The notes below the pieces were generated by a model. It did not search any database and was not told the DNA's origin. It worked only from the letters and a program-made list of their open reading frames with translations. A stretch of DNA of 64,000 nucleotides. Source: Streptomyces caatingaensis. Lineage in GTDB: Bacteria > Actinomycetota > Actinomycetes > Streptomycetales > Streptomycetaceae. Each line of letters begins with the position of its first letter. The first letter of the stretch is position 1. The stretch covers positions 1 to 64,000 of the forward strand of contig NZ_LFXA01000009.1 in the NCBI RefSeq assembly GCF_001187435.1, given 5' to 3'. The position numbers were made by a program, and so were the translations under genes. Below, piece by piece: positions 25,878-33,586 of this stretch.

Positions 25878-25932
25878 CGGTACGGCCGGCCGGGCCCCGG
25901 AGGGGGAGCTCCGGGGCGGGGCCGGCCGTACG
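25878..25932 (-). terminator. Strong hairpin between pstS and pstC
   Basis: A long GC-rich inverted repeat (outer arms GTACGGCCGGC / GCCGGCCGTAC, inner arms CCCCGGA / TCCGGGG) begins 3 bp after the pstS stop. It is likely a partial terminator and 3' stabiliser that raises pstS mRNA over pstCAB. Confidence 0.6.
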
Positions 25933-25934
25933 GG

Positions 25935-27062
25935 TCAGGAGAGGCTCGCGACGTTCTCGCGGACCTTCTTGGCGATCTCGGCGGGCAGCGGGGCGTAGCC
26001 GAGGCCCTTGAGGACGGACTGGCCCTCCTCGCTCGCGATGTAGGTGAGGAAGGACTTGGTGGCCGGCAGGGTCTCGGCCTTGTTGCCCTTGTCGCCGACG
26101 ACCTCGTAGGTGACGAGGGTCAGCGGGTAGGCGCCCTCGGCCTTGGTGGTGTAGTTGAGCTTGAGGGAGAGGTCCTTGCCGGTGCCGGTGATCTTCGCCT
26201 CGGCGATGGCCCGGGAGGCGTTGTCGGAGCTGGCCTCGACCGGGGCGGAGGCGCCGGTGGCGAGCTTGACCGTCTTGATGCCGCTCGCGGTGGCGTAGGA
26301 CAGCTCGAAGTAGGAGATGGCGCCCTGGACCTGCTTGACCTGGGAGGAGACGCCGGCCGAACCGTCCGCCGCCTGGCCGCCCTTGGGGGCCCAGGCCTTG
26401 GCGGGGGCGTAGGGCCAGGAGCTGCCCGCGGCGGCCTTGAGGTACTTGGTGAAGTTGTCCGTGGTGCCGGACTCGTCGGAGCGGTGGAACGCCTGGATCT
26501 TCAGGTCCGGGAGCTTGGCGTCCTTGTTGAGCTTGGCGATCGCCTCGTCGTTCCACTTCTCGATCTTGCCGTCGAAGATCTTGGCGAGGGTCTCCGCGTC
26601 CAGCACCAGGCTGTCCACGCCCGGGACGTTGTAGCCGATGGCGATGGGGCCGCCGACCATGGGGAGGTTGATGCCCTGGCCGCCCTTGACGACGTCCTTG
26701 GACTTGGCGACCTCCTCCGGCTTCAGCGGCGAGTCGGAGCCGGCGAAGGCGGTCTTGCCCTGGAGGAACTCCTGGATGCCGGCGCCGGAGCCGGTGGCCT
26801 TGTAGTTGATCTGGACGTCCTTGCAGGCCGCCATGTAGTTCTTGACCCACAGGTCCATGGCGTTCTTCTGCGCCGACGAACCGGAGGCCAGCAGCTGGCC
26901 CTTGCCGTCGCACTTGACGTCGGAGGCGGCCTTCGAGGAGCCGGAGCCGCCGGAGCCGCCGCTGTTGTCGTCGGAGCCGCACGCCGTGAGGACCAGGGCG
27001 CCGGAGACGGCGATGGCGCCGAAGGCGACGGCCCGGAGCCGGTTCTTGCGCTGAAGCTTCAC
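25935..27062 (-). CDS. pstS: Phosphate-binding lipoprotein PstS
   Basis: 375 aa, ATG start. Lipoprotein signal ending LVLTAC (Cys28), Gly/Ser linker, then the PstS fold: LLASGSSAQKNAMDLW, ATGSGAGIQEFLQGKTAFAGSDSPL (phosphate-binding Ser/Asp residues), HRSDESGTTDNFTKYL, and GAISYFELSYA. It captures phosphate outside the membrane and delivers it to PstCA. First gene of pstSCAB and preceded by a PHO box at 27171-27214, so PhoP activates it under phosphate starvation. Confidence 0.97.
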   Translation of the reverse strand: MKLQRKNRLRAVAFGAIAVSGALVLTACGSDDNSGGSGGSGSSKAASDVKCDGKGQLLASGSSAQKNAMDLWVKNYMAACKDVQINYKATGSGAGIQEFLQGKTAFAGSDSPLKPEEVAKSKDVVKGGQGINLPMVGGPIAIGYNVPGVDSLVLDAETLAKIFDGKIEKWNDEAIAKLNKDAKLPDLKIQAFHRSDESGTTDNFTKYLKAAAGSSWPYAPAKAWAPKGGQAADGSAGVSSQVKQVQGAISYFELSYATASGIKTVKLATGASAPVEASSDNASRAIAEAKITGTGKDLSLKLNYTTKAEGAYPLTLVTYEVVGDKGNKAETLPATKSFLTYIASEEGQSVLKGLGYAPLPAEIAKKVRENVASLS

Positions 27063-27159
27063 TGTCGGGTGTTTCCTTCCGATGGCCGCCGCGGGGCGGC
27101 GTGCGAGGTCGGGCGCGGTGCCGGGTCGTTCATGACCGTGCGGCCCTGTTCCACGGCTG

Positions 27160-27189
27160 AAATTAAGCAGATCAGGTGAAGCCGTCGAA
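27160..27189 (-). promoter_or_regulatory. pstS promoter
   Basis: On the minus strand TTCGAC (-35, plus-strand complement 27184-27189), 18-nt spacer, TAATTT (-10, 27160-27165). The -35 overlaps the third PHO-box unit, typical of PhoP-activated promoters. Confidence 0.6.
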
Positions 27190-27214
27190 GGGGTGGGGTG
27201 AACGCACGGTGAAC
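27171..27214 (-). promoter_or_regulatory. PHO box, four 11-bp PhoP direct-repeat units
   Basis: Read on the minus strand: GTTCACCGTGC, GTTCACCCCAC, CCCTTCGACGG, CTTCACCTGAT, each exactly 11 bp and contiguous. The first two match the Streptomyces unit GTTCACC closely, the fourth fairly, the third weakly. Located upstream of pstS. Confidence 0.85.
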
Positions 27215-27372
27215 CTCGGCCGTCGGGGCGGCTTCACCGAACGGATCCCGCCAGAACGGGTTTCCGGCCAAGTGTGACGCAGCTCTCTGTTGGTTTTGTG
27301 ACGCTCGTGACACGATCCCTTCCGCGCGTCGCGGCAGGTGGGGCCGCGGGGGGTCGAGTCGCGGAGGTGACC

Positions 27373-28482
27373 GTGGGACGGAACGGCGGGGCCATGCACG
27401 ACAGGGGCGTGAAGAACGGTCACGAGGGCGTACGGAGAACACCGCACGCCCGGCGCGTGCTCGTCGCCACCGCTCTCGTCTGCGCCGCCGTGGCCGCCGT
27501 CCCCCCGGCCGCCTGGGCCGACCCGCAGCCGACGCGGCGGAGCCTGGAGGACGTCCACCGGGAGGTGGAGTCCCTCTACCGCAAGGCCGAGGCGGCCACC
27601 GACGCGTACAACGCCGCCGACGAACAGGCCAAGCTCCAGCAGAAGAACGTCTCCGACCTCACCGAGCGGGTGGCCGCCGCCGAGAAGCGCCGGCAGGAGC
27701 TGACCGACCGCATCGGCGAGCTCGCCCGCTCCCAGTACCGCACCGGCGGCCTCGCGCCGTCCGCCCGGCTCCTCCTCGCCCCCTCGCCCGACGACTTCCT
27801 CGCCTCCCTCGACCTGACCCGCCGCGGCCAGGACGCCACCCGCCGCCTGCTCACCGAGACGGAGACGGTCAAGGCGGAGCTCGACCGCTACGCGAAGGCG
27901 GCCGACGAGCGCTGGAAGCAGCTCAAGGCGGAGCGGAAGAAGAAGGAGGACGCCAAGAAGGAGATCGAGACCCGGCTGGACGCCGCGAGGAGGCTCGAGT
28001 CCCGGCTGGCGGACGAGGAGCGCGCGCGGCTGCGGAAGCTGGAGGAGGAGCAGGCCCGCCGGGCGCAGCGCCAGTGGCTCGCCTCCGACGCGGTCAAGGG
28101 CCTCCCGCTCAAGGACTCCGCCGGCTCGGTCACCGAGGCGGGCCGGCGCGCCGTAGAGTTCGCGACCGCCCAGATAGGCAAGGACTACGTGTGGGGCGCG
28201 GTCGGCCCCGACACCTACGACTGCTCCGGCCTGACCTCCCGGGCCTGGGCCACGGCCGGCCACCCGATACCGCGCACCTCGCAGGAGCAGTGGCGGCAGC
28301 TCCCCAAGGTCGAGGTCAAGGACATGCGGCCCGGGGACCTGATCATCTACTTCTCCGACGCCAGCCACGTGGCGATGTACATCGGCGACGGGACGATGGT
28401 GCACGCGCCCCGCCCCGGGCGGCAGGTGACGCTCGCCGGGGCCGGTTCGATGCCGATCCTCGGGGTGGTCCGGCCGGGCTGA
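27373..28482 (+). CDS. Secreted coiled-coil NlpC/P60 endopeptidase
   Basis: 369 aa from the GTG at 27373; GGAGG 5 nt upstream fixes it over the in-frame ATG at 27394. A signal peptide ends near PPAAWADP. Residues about 50-230 form long charged coiled coils (AEKRRQELTDRIGELARSQY, ERKKKEDAKKEIETRLDAAR). The C-terminal NlpC/P60 domain has the catalytic Cys in YDCSGLTSRAWATAG and His in SDASHVAMYIGDG. This is the RipA-like peptidoglycan D,L-endopeptidase plan, where the coiled coil may regulate activity. It diverges from pstS across the PHO box region. Confidence 0.92.
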   Translation: MGRNGGAMHDRGVKNGHEGVRRTPHARRVLVATALVCAAVAAVPPAAWADPQPTRRSLEDVHREVESLYRKAEAATDAYNAADEQAKLQQKNVSDLTERVAAAEKRRQELTDRIGELARSQYRTGGLAPSARLLLAPSPDDFLASLDLTRRGQDATRRLLTETETVKAELDRYAKAADERWKQLKAERKKKEDAKKEIETRLDAARRLESRLADEERARLRKLEEEQARRAQRQWLASDAVKGLPLKDSAGSVTEAGRRAVEFATAQIGKDYVWGAVGPDTYDCSGLTSRAWATAGHPIPRTSQEQWRQLPKVEVKDMRPGDLIIYFSDASHVAMYIGDGTMVHAPRPGRQVTLAGAGSMPILGVVRPG

Positions 28483-28794
28483 GACGCGCGTCACGCCCGG
28501 GCTCCCGCACGGGCGGGCTCCGGTACGGGAGTTGAGGTGCGCGTCACGTAACCCCCGTCACTCCCACTCCCGATCACGCGTCGCACACCCACCCGCGGCG
28601 TGACGTATCTCATGACGCCTTCCGCCCTACGGGCCCCAAAAGCCCCCTTGGCAACGGCATATGACAGAGGCGGGTGGCTCCGTACCATTCCGTTCGCCCG
28701 CGCCCTCCCGCTACTGTCACGTCGGGTACCGCTCCCCCGGGAGCCACCCCGGGGGGCACCCCCCGGCAGCCGCCGGGGGAGGAAGGAAACCGAC
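28483..28794 (+). promoter_or_regulatory. 312-bp intergenic region before the phosphatase gene
   Basis: No gene seen. GCGCGTCACG occurs twice (near 28485 and 28542). A CATATGACA stretch near 28659 is the most AT-rich part and may hold a -10 box. Just before the start, CCCCCGGGAGCC and GGGGGGCACCCCCC form GC-rich dyads, then GGAGGAAGGA is the ribosome-binding site. Confidence 0.3.
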
Positions 28795-30018
28795 GTGACG
28801 CCCGTAACCGCACCCGGCCCCGCGGAGACCTCCGCCGGACCGCCCGACGGCGGGCTGACCCTGCTGGTCATCGAGGACGACCCGGCGGGGTCGCTCTCCG
28901 TGCCCGAACTCGCAGAGACGACCGTGGTGGCCGGCAGGCCGCTGCGCATCCGCACCGCGCGCAACCTCACCGAGGCCGAGCGGCTGCTCACCGACGACGT
29001 CCACTGCGTCCTGCTCGACCTCGACCTGCCGGCCGCCGACGGCGCGCCCGACGGCGGGCTGGAGGTCCTGCACCATGTGCTGCGCCTGGCCCCGAGCCGT
29101 GCCGTGCTCGCGCTGACCGGCGAGGACGACGCCGAGCGCGCCGCCGAGGCGGTACGCGTCGGCGCCCAGGACTACCTCCACCGCGACGAACTCGACGGAC
29201 CCGTCCTCGCCCGCGCCGTCCGCTACGCCGTCGAGCGCAAGCGCGCCGACCTCGCCCAGCGGCAGCTCACCGAGAGCCGGCTGCGCGCCCAGGAGAACGC
29301 GCGGCTGGAGCGCGGGCTGCTGCCCAACCCCCTGCTGGACGGCTCCGAGCTGCGCTTCGCCGCCCGCTACCGGCCGGGCCGCAGCCGCGCGCTGCTCGGC
29401 GGCGACTTCTACGACACGGTGCGCACCGCCGACGGCACCGTCCGCGTGATGATCGGCGACGTCTGCGGCCACGGCCCCGACGAGGCGGCGCTCGGTGTCG
29501 AACTGCGCATAGCCTGGCGGGCGTTGACGTTCGCCGGGATGGGCGGTGAGGCGCTGCTCGGCACGCTCCAGGAGGTGCTGGAGCACGAGCGCGCCGACCA
29601 CGAGACCTTCGCGACGCTGTGCGTGCTGGAGATCGCGCCGGACGGCCGCTCCGCCGGGCTCCACCTGGCCGGGCATCCGGCCCCGCTGCTGGCCCGCGGC
29701 GGCGAGCCGCCCTGTCTGCTGCCGCAGGACGGCGGCGGGCCGGCCCTCGGCCTGCTCGCCGGGGCGCGCTGGCCGCGCCAGGAGGTCGAACTGGGCGACT
29801 CCTGGAGCCTGTTGATGTACACCGACGGCCTGATCGAGGGCCGGGTGGGCGCGGGCGCGCGGCGGCTGGGCCAGGAGGGGATGGTCGAGATGATCACCCG
29901 TCGGATGAAGGAGGGGCTGGGCGGGGAGGAGCTCCTCGACGCCGCCGTCGCGGAGGTACGGGCCCTGAACGGCGAGGAGTTGACGGACGACCTGGCCGTC
30001 CTGCTCCTCGATCGCTGA
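28795..30018 (+). CDS. Receiver-domain PP2C phosphatase (RsbU/SpoIIE type)
   Basis: 407 aa. The GTG at 28795 follows GGAGGAAGGAAACCGAC; longer in-frame readings lack coding character. The N-terminal receiver domain has LVIEDD, the phosphorylatable Asp in CVLLDLDLPAADG and the conserved Lys region replaced by YLHRDEL. A short coiled linker (RKRADLAQRQLTESRLRAQENARLERGLLPNP) leads to the SpoIIE-type PP2C domain: GGDFYDTVRTADG, MIGDVCGHGPDEAALG, YTDGLIEGR and LTDDLAVLLLDR, whose Asp residues bind Mn2+. It probably dephosphorylates an anti-anti-sigma factor when its receiver is activated. Partners are not nearby. Confidence 0.92.
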   Translation: MTPVTAPGPAETSAGPPDGGLTLLVIEDDPAGSLSVPELAETTVVAGRPLRIRTARNLTEAERLLTDDVHCVLLDLDLPAADGAPDGGLEVLHHVLRLAPSRAVLALTGEDDAERAAEAVRVGAQDYLHRDELDGPVLARAVRYAVERKRADLAQRQLTESRLRAQENARLERGLLPNPLLDGSELRFAARYRPGRSRALLGGDFYDTVRTADGTVRVMIGDVCGHGPDEAALGVELRIAWRALTFAGMGGEALLGTLQEVLEHERADHETFATLCVLEIAPDGRSAGLHLAGHPAPLLARGGEPPCLLPQDGGGPALGLLAGARWPRQEVELGDSWSLLMYTDGLIEGRVGAGARRLGQEGMVEMITRRMKEGLGGEELLDAAVAEVRALNGEELTDDLAVLLLDR

Positions 30019-30063
30019 GGGCGCCGCGGCGGCCGTCGCCAAAGGCGGCCGTCAACGACCGCC

Positions 30064-30402
30064 TCAACGGCCGCCGTTGTACGGGCCGTACGGGCCGTCC
30101 GAGCTGGAGCCGCGGCGGCGGGGGCCGCGGCCGGAGACGTGCTTGAGCGCCGGGCGCACGTCCACGAAGTAGACGATCGTGGCGACCAGGCCGAGGATCG
30201 GCAGGAAGCCCCAGACGCCGAGGAAGAGGTCCACGGCGACCGTGATGCCGAGGATGATCAGCCAGAAGCCCTTGTTCTGCTTGTCGGCGGCGCGGTAGGC
30301 CTCGTCCCGGTGGACGGCCGCGTTGACGAAGGCGGCCAGCGCGAAGACGAGGAGGCCGAGGGAGATCCAGCCCCAGATCACGTTGAAGCCCTGTACCAGC
30401 AT
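30064..30402 (-). CDS. DUF2516 membrane protein
   Basis: 112 aa, ATG start. Three hydrophobic helices (WISLGLLVFALAAFVNAAV, FWLIILGITVAVDLFLG, FLPILGLVATIVYFVDVRP) and a Gly/Arg/Ser tail; DRDEAY/HRDEAYRAADKQNK between helices 1 and 2 is the DUF2516 signature. Function unknown. It follows an HbhA-like gene and an XRE gene, the same order as Rv0476, Rv0475 (hbhA) and Rv0474 in M. tuberculosis (recalled), so the set is an old actinobacterial unit. A terminator lies between it and the HbhA gene. Confidence 0.85.
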   Translation of the reverse strand: MLVQGFNVIWGWISLGLLVFALAAFVNAAVHRDEAYRAADKQNKGFWLIILGITVAVDLFLGVWGFLPILGLVATIVYFVDVRPALKHVSGRGPRRRGSSSDGPYGPYNGGR

Positions 30403-30450
30403 GGCCCGCCACCTCTTGTCGTCTGCCCTTGCCGCCCACCGTACCCGGGG

Positions 30451-30485
30451 AACGATCCGGGCACCGGTGAGGTGCCCGGATCGTT
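30451..30485 (-). terminator. Perfect 15-bp terminator hairpin
   Basis: AACGATCCGGGCACC, loop of 5, exact complement. It lies 19 bp past the HbhA-like stop on the minus strand and would end the XRE-HbhA transcript before the DUF2516 gene. Confidence 0.8.
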
Positions 30486-30503
30486 GTCACCTCGGTGTCC
30501 GGA

Positions 30504-31091
30504 CTACGAGGCGTCGTCCGCCTTCGCGGTCTCGCCCTTGCGGGCCGTGGTGCGGCGCGGGGCGGTCTTCCTGGCCGCGGGCTTCTCGGCCTCGCCGTTC
30601 TTCGTGTGCTCGGCGTCCTCGGCGTCCTTGGCGTCCTTGGCGTCCTCCGCGGCCGCCTGCTCCTTGGGCTCGGTGGCCACGGGGATCTCCGCGGTCTCCT
30701 TCGCCGGCTGCTCGCCGTTCCAGGTCTTCACGGCCTCGCGGCCGCGCTCGGCCAGCTTCTCGAAGGTCTCGCCGCCCTTCGCGGCGAGGCCGACGGCCTG
30801 GCCGACGCCCTGCAGGGCCAGGTCCTGCACGGTCTGGCCGATCTTCTTGAGGTCCCCGTCCAGGGTCTGGGCGAGCTCGCCGACCTTGGCGGTGACCCGC
30901 TCCTGGGCCTCCTTGGCGCTCCTGCTCACCCGGTCGCCCAGGGCCTTCGGGTCCGTGCGGCGCAGCTGCTCGAACCGCGCGGGGGCCTCGGCGACGACCT
31001 GTCCGAGCTTCTCGGCGGCGAGGTCGGCGGCCCCGGCCGCCGCGTAGGCGGTGTCGGTGGCCGCCTTGCGGATGTCCTGGGTGATGGCCAT
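30504..31091 (-). CDS. HbhA-like Lys/Ala-rich protein
   Basis: 195 aa, ATG start. Residues 1 to about 125 are an amphipathic helical region (ITQDIRKAATDTAYAAAGAA, LAAEKLGQVVAEAPARFEQL, RVTAKVGELAQTLDGDLKKI), as in mycobacterial heparin-binding hemagglutinin HbhA. The C-terminal 70 residues are low-complexity Ala/Glu/Lys/Asp with repeated DAKDA/DAEDA units and a basic KTAPRRTTARKG patch, comparable to HbhA's Lys-rich tail. No signal peptide. In streptomycetes the role is unknown; a part in lipid-body or membrane organisation is a guess. It lies 40 bp after the XRE gene in one operon. Confidence 0.75.
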   Translation of the reverse strand: MAITQDIRKAATDTAYAAAGAADLAAEKLGQVVAEAPARFEQLRRTDPKALGDRVSRSAKEAQERVTAKVGELAQTLDGDLKKIGQTVQDLALQGVGQAVGLAAKGGETFEKLAERGREAVKTWNGEQPAKETAEIPVATEPKEQAAAEDAKDAKDAEDAEHTKNGEAEKPAARKTAPRRTTARKGETAKADDAS

Positions 31092-31131
31092 GCGATGGGT
31101 CTCCCGTCTCGCGGACCGGCTGTCCCGCGGG

Positions 31132-31530
31132 TCAGCCGGAGGGCTTGCTGCCGTTGTTGTCGTCCTTGGTGCCGCTGGTCCTCGACGACCCGTTCTCCCT
31201 GCGGAACGAGTCGTAGATCTCCAGCAGGATCTGCTTCTGCCGCTCGGTGATCGAGGGGTCGGAGAGGATCGCGCTGCGGACCTCCGCCTCCTCCCGGCTC
31301 CGCTCGTCGAGGATCCCGGCCTGCACGTACAGCGTCTCCGCGGAGATCCGCAGCGCCTTGGCGAGCTGCTGGAGGATCTCGGCGCTCGGCTTGCGCAGGC
31401 CGCGCTCGATCTGGCTGAGGTACGGGTTGGACACGCCTGCCGCGTCGGCGAGTTGACGCAGCGTCAGCTGCGCGTTGCGGCGCTGCTCGCGCAGGTACTC
31501 GCCGAGGTTGCCGACGTTGAGCGATCCCAT
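31132..31530 (-). CDS. XRE regulator of the hbhA-type operon
   Basis: 132 aa from the ATG at 31530; a longer in-frame reading from 31566 would start inside the palindrome and is less likely. HTH: LGEYLREQRRNAQLTLRQLADAAGVSNPYLSQIERGLRKPS, a textbook Cro/CI type. Residues about 75-110 form a second helical segment (YVQAGILDERSREEAEVRSAIL); the tail is Asn/Gly/Ser rich. The orthologous position in mycobacteria is Rv0474 (recalled, reported as copper-responsive). The palindrome at 31550-31567, 20 bp upstream, is its probable own operator. Confidence 0.85.
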   Translation of the reverse strand: MGSLNVGNLGEYLREQRRNAQLTLRQLADAAGVSNPYLSQIERGLRKPSAEILQQLAKALRISAETLYVQAGILDERSREEAEVRSAILSDPSITERQKQILLEIYDSFRRENGSSRTSGTKDDNNGSKPSG

Positions 31531-31549
31531 GCCGCCGATGCTGCCGCAC

Positions 31550-31567
31550 CTTGCTAACTTTTGCAAG
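31550..31567. promoter_or_regulatory. 18-bp palindrome, probable XRE operator
   Basis: CTTGCTAACTTTTGCAAG: dyad of form CTTGCnAAnnTTnGCAAG, all outer positions symmetric. It is followed by two further CGCTTGC sites (31572 and 31600) and two GGTTTATC direct repeats in the same divergent spacer. Confidence 0.6.
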
Positions 31568-31602
31568 CGACCGCTTGCTGTGGTTTATCCGGGGTTTATC
31601 GC

Positions 31603-31633
31603 TTGCGGTTTCCGCAACGTCAACTCCTACGGT
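31603..31633 (+). promoter_or_regulatory. MerR-type promoter with 19-bp spacer
   Basis: TTGCGG (31603-31608), spacer of 19, TACGGT (31628-31633). The 19-bp spacer is the MerR hallmark. The dyad TTGCGGtttCCGCAA (31603-31617) lies in it and could be the site of the TipA-like regulator encoded next. Confidence 0.5.
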
Positions 31634-31687
31634 CGTGAGCGGGCCGGAACGACCGGCCCGGCGACGGAAGAGAGAGGCTGTCCGGCT

Positions 31688-32449
31688 ATGGCCTGGTCGA
31701 TCGCGGACGTGGCCCGGATGTCCGGGGTGACGTCCCGGACGCTGCGGCACTACGACGAGATCGGCCTGCTGCCCCCGGCGTGGACCGGGAGCAACGGGCA
31801 CCGCCACTACGAGCAGGCCGACCTGCTGCGCCTGCAGCAGATTCTGCTGATGCGGGAGCTGGGCGTGGGTCTGCGCGAGATCCGGGCGGTCCTGGACAGC
31901 GGGGCCGACCGGGTGGCCGTGCTCCGCGAGCACCACCGGCGGCTGCTGGCGGAGCGGGACCGGCTCGAAACGCTGGCCCGCACGGTCGGGCGCACCATCG
32001 CCGAACTGGAGGAAGGCAGGGACGACCGGGACATGATGAAGATCAACAACCCCGAGAACCTCTTCGAGGGCTTCGAGTGGTCGGACCGCTCGGACGAGGT
32101 CCGGGAGCGGTGGCCGGAGCACTGGGAGCAGTCGCGGCGGGCCGTCGAGTCGATGACGGCCGAGGACACGGAGCGGTGGCAGCGGGAGGTGACCGCGCAG
32201 ATGGTCCGCTTCGCGGAGTTCATGGTGGAGGGGCGGCCGGCGGACGATCCGGTGGTGCAGGAGGAAGTGGACGCGCACTATCGGGGCGTGTGCCGCTTCT
32301 GGACGCCGGACGCGGCCGCGTACAAGGGGCTCGGCCGGCACTACGTCGACGACCCCGAGTTCCGGGCCAACTACGACCGGATCGCGGAAGGGCTCGCCGA
32401 GTATCAGTGCGCGGCGATGGCGGTGTATGCCGAGGCGCGGCTGGGCTGA
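31688..32449 (+). CDS. TipA-like MerR family regulator
   Basis: 253 aa, ATG start. N-terminal MerR domain: WSIADVARMSGVTSRTLRHYDEIGLLPP, HRHYEQADLLRLQQILLMRELGVGL. A coiled linker precedes a C-terminal TipAS-like antibiotic-recognition domain (EVRERWPEHWEQSRRAVESM, AHYRGVCRFWTPDAAAYKGLGRHYVDDPEF). Length equals that of S. lividans TipAL (253 aa, recalled), which binds thiopeptides and activates its own promoter, but the sequence is clearly not TipA itself. Ligand is unknown. It diverges from the XRE gene and sits behind a 19-bp-spacer promoter. Confidence 0.88.
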   Translation: MAWSIADVARMSGVTSRTLRHYDEIGLLPPAWTGSNGHRHYEQADLLRLQQILLMRELGVGLREIRAVLDSGADRVAVLREHHRRLLAERDRLETLARTVGRTIAELEEGRDDRDMMKINNPENLFEGFEWSDRSDEVRERWPEHWEQSRRAVESMTAEDTERWQREVTAQMVRFAEFMVEGRPADDPVVQEEVDAHYRGVCRFWTPDAAAYKGLGRHYVDDPEFRANYDRIAEGLAEYQCAAMAVYAEARLG

Positions 32450-32475
32450 GCCGACTCCGCGCGGGGGCGCCGGCG

Positions 32476-32542
32476 CTGACCCCGCCCGGGCTCGCCCCCC
32501 GGGGGGGGCTCTGTCCCCCGGGGCGAGCCCGGGAGGGGTCAG
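32476..32542. terminator. Long bidirectional terminator hairpin
   Basis: CTGACCCC-g-CCCGGGCTCGCCCC at the left pairs with the complement ending GGGGTCAG at 32542, one mismatch. It separates the convergent TipA-like and ArsR genes and includes the ArsR stop codon. Confidence 0.75.
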
Positions 32543-33501
32543 GTGCGGTGGGACACGAGGAGGGTGCCCAGGGGGGTGCGGTGGTGGGTGACGGAGCGGC
32601 CGGTGCGGGCCGTGGTGATCAGGCCCGCTGCGCGGAGGGCGGCCGCGTGGGCGGAGGCCGTCGCGTTGCTGACGCCGAGCCGCCGGGCGAGCCCGCTCGT
32701 GGAGTGCTCGTCGGACAGGAGGAGCAGCGCGTCGAGGCGCGTCCGGCCGAGGAGCGCCGCGAGCCCGTCCGGCGTCCCGGACGGGCTCGGCGGCAGGCCC
32801 GGCCCCGCCGGATAGGTCAGGGCGGGCGGCGCCCCGTCCGGCGGGCGGCAGAGCAGCGGACGGCCCGTCCAGTGGAAGGTGGGCAGGAGGATCAGGCCCC
32901 TGCCGTCCAGGGAGACCTCCTCGTCCGGGGCGGGGCCCGGCAGCTCCAGCGTGGAGGCCGTGAGGCGCGCGGCCGGGAGCAGCGACGTCAGGGCCGGGGC
33001 CACGCCCCCCTCCGCCACTGCCACCGCGTACCGCGCGAACTCCGCCGCGTGCAGGTCCCGCACCACGTCCCACACCGGCCCCAGCACCGTCTCGAACGCG
33101 GCCCGTTGCGCCCGCCCGAGGACGTCCCACGCCTCGGCGTCGCCCCGGCGCAGCCCCCGCACCCACGGCGGAGGCGCTCCCGGGGACGCCGCGTAGACCC
33201 GTTCCAGCTCCGCGCCGACGAGCCGCCGGGGCGCGGCACGGACGGCGTCCAGCGCCTCCCCGAGCCCGTCCTCGTATACGTCGAGGAAGCGCGGCGCCGC
33301 CCCGGCGGGGACGAGGTCCGCGAGGGGTGCGGCCGCGGCGGGGAGGGAGCGCAGGAGGCGGCGGCGCCAGCGGTCGAGGAGGAGGCCGTCGTGGCGGGCG
33401 AGCAGCGTCGACAGCGTGGCGTGGAGCTCCTGGAGCGGCGCCGGCCGGGGCGCGAAGCGGACCCGGGCGAAGTCGGCGGCCGTGAAGTGGATACGGATCA
33501 C
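32539..33501 (-). CDS. ArsR-family winged-helix regulator
   Basis: 320 aa from the GTG at 33501, AAAGGA 9 nt upstream. The C-terminal winged helix is recognisable: TRLDALLLLSDEHSTSGLARRLGVSNATASAHAAALRAAGLITTARTGRSVTHHRTPLG. The N-terminal 230 residues form a DUF5937-like ligand domain (FTAADFARVRFAPRPAPLQELHATL). This two-part type is frequent in Streptomyces. It diverges, 85 bp apart, from the hydrolase gene it may repress. Inducer is unknown; no metal-binding Cys pairs are visible. Confidence 0.85.
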   Translation of the reverse strand: MIRIHFTAADFARVRFAPRPAPLQELHATLSTLLARHDGLLLDRWRRRLLRSLPAAAAPLADLVPAGAAPRFLDVYEDGLGEALDAVRAAPRRLVGAELERVYAASPGAPPPWVRGLRRGDAEAWDVLGRAQRAAFETVLGPVWDVVRDLHAAEFARYAVAVAEGGVAPALTSLLPAARLTASTLELPGPAPDEEVSLDGRGLILLPTFHWTGRPLLCRPPDGAPPALTYPAGPGLPPSPSGTPDGLAALLGRTRLDALLLLSDEHSTSGLARRLGVSNATASAHAAALRAAGLITTARTGRSVTHHRTPLGTLLVSHRT

Positions 33502-33586
33502 GTCGCCATCCTTTCGGGCGGGGCCTGAACCTTCGCCCGTGAGGGCCCGTCCGCGCAAGCATGCGAGCGGACGAAGGGAGTTCGCG

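Noticed and set aside
27273..27372. ydaO/c-di-AMP riboswitch before the NlpC/P60 gene
   Set aside because: Such switches precede some Streptomyces wall-hydrolase genes, but the available leader is short and I see no matching conserved core.
31550..31567. Palindrome considered as a Nur box
   Set aside because: From memory the Nur box has TTGC/GCAA arms with 9 nt between; here there are 8, and the adjacent XRE gene is a simpler owner.
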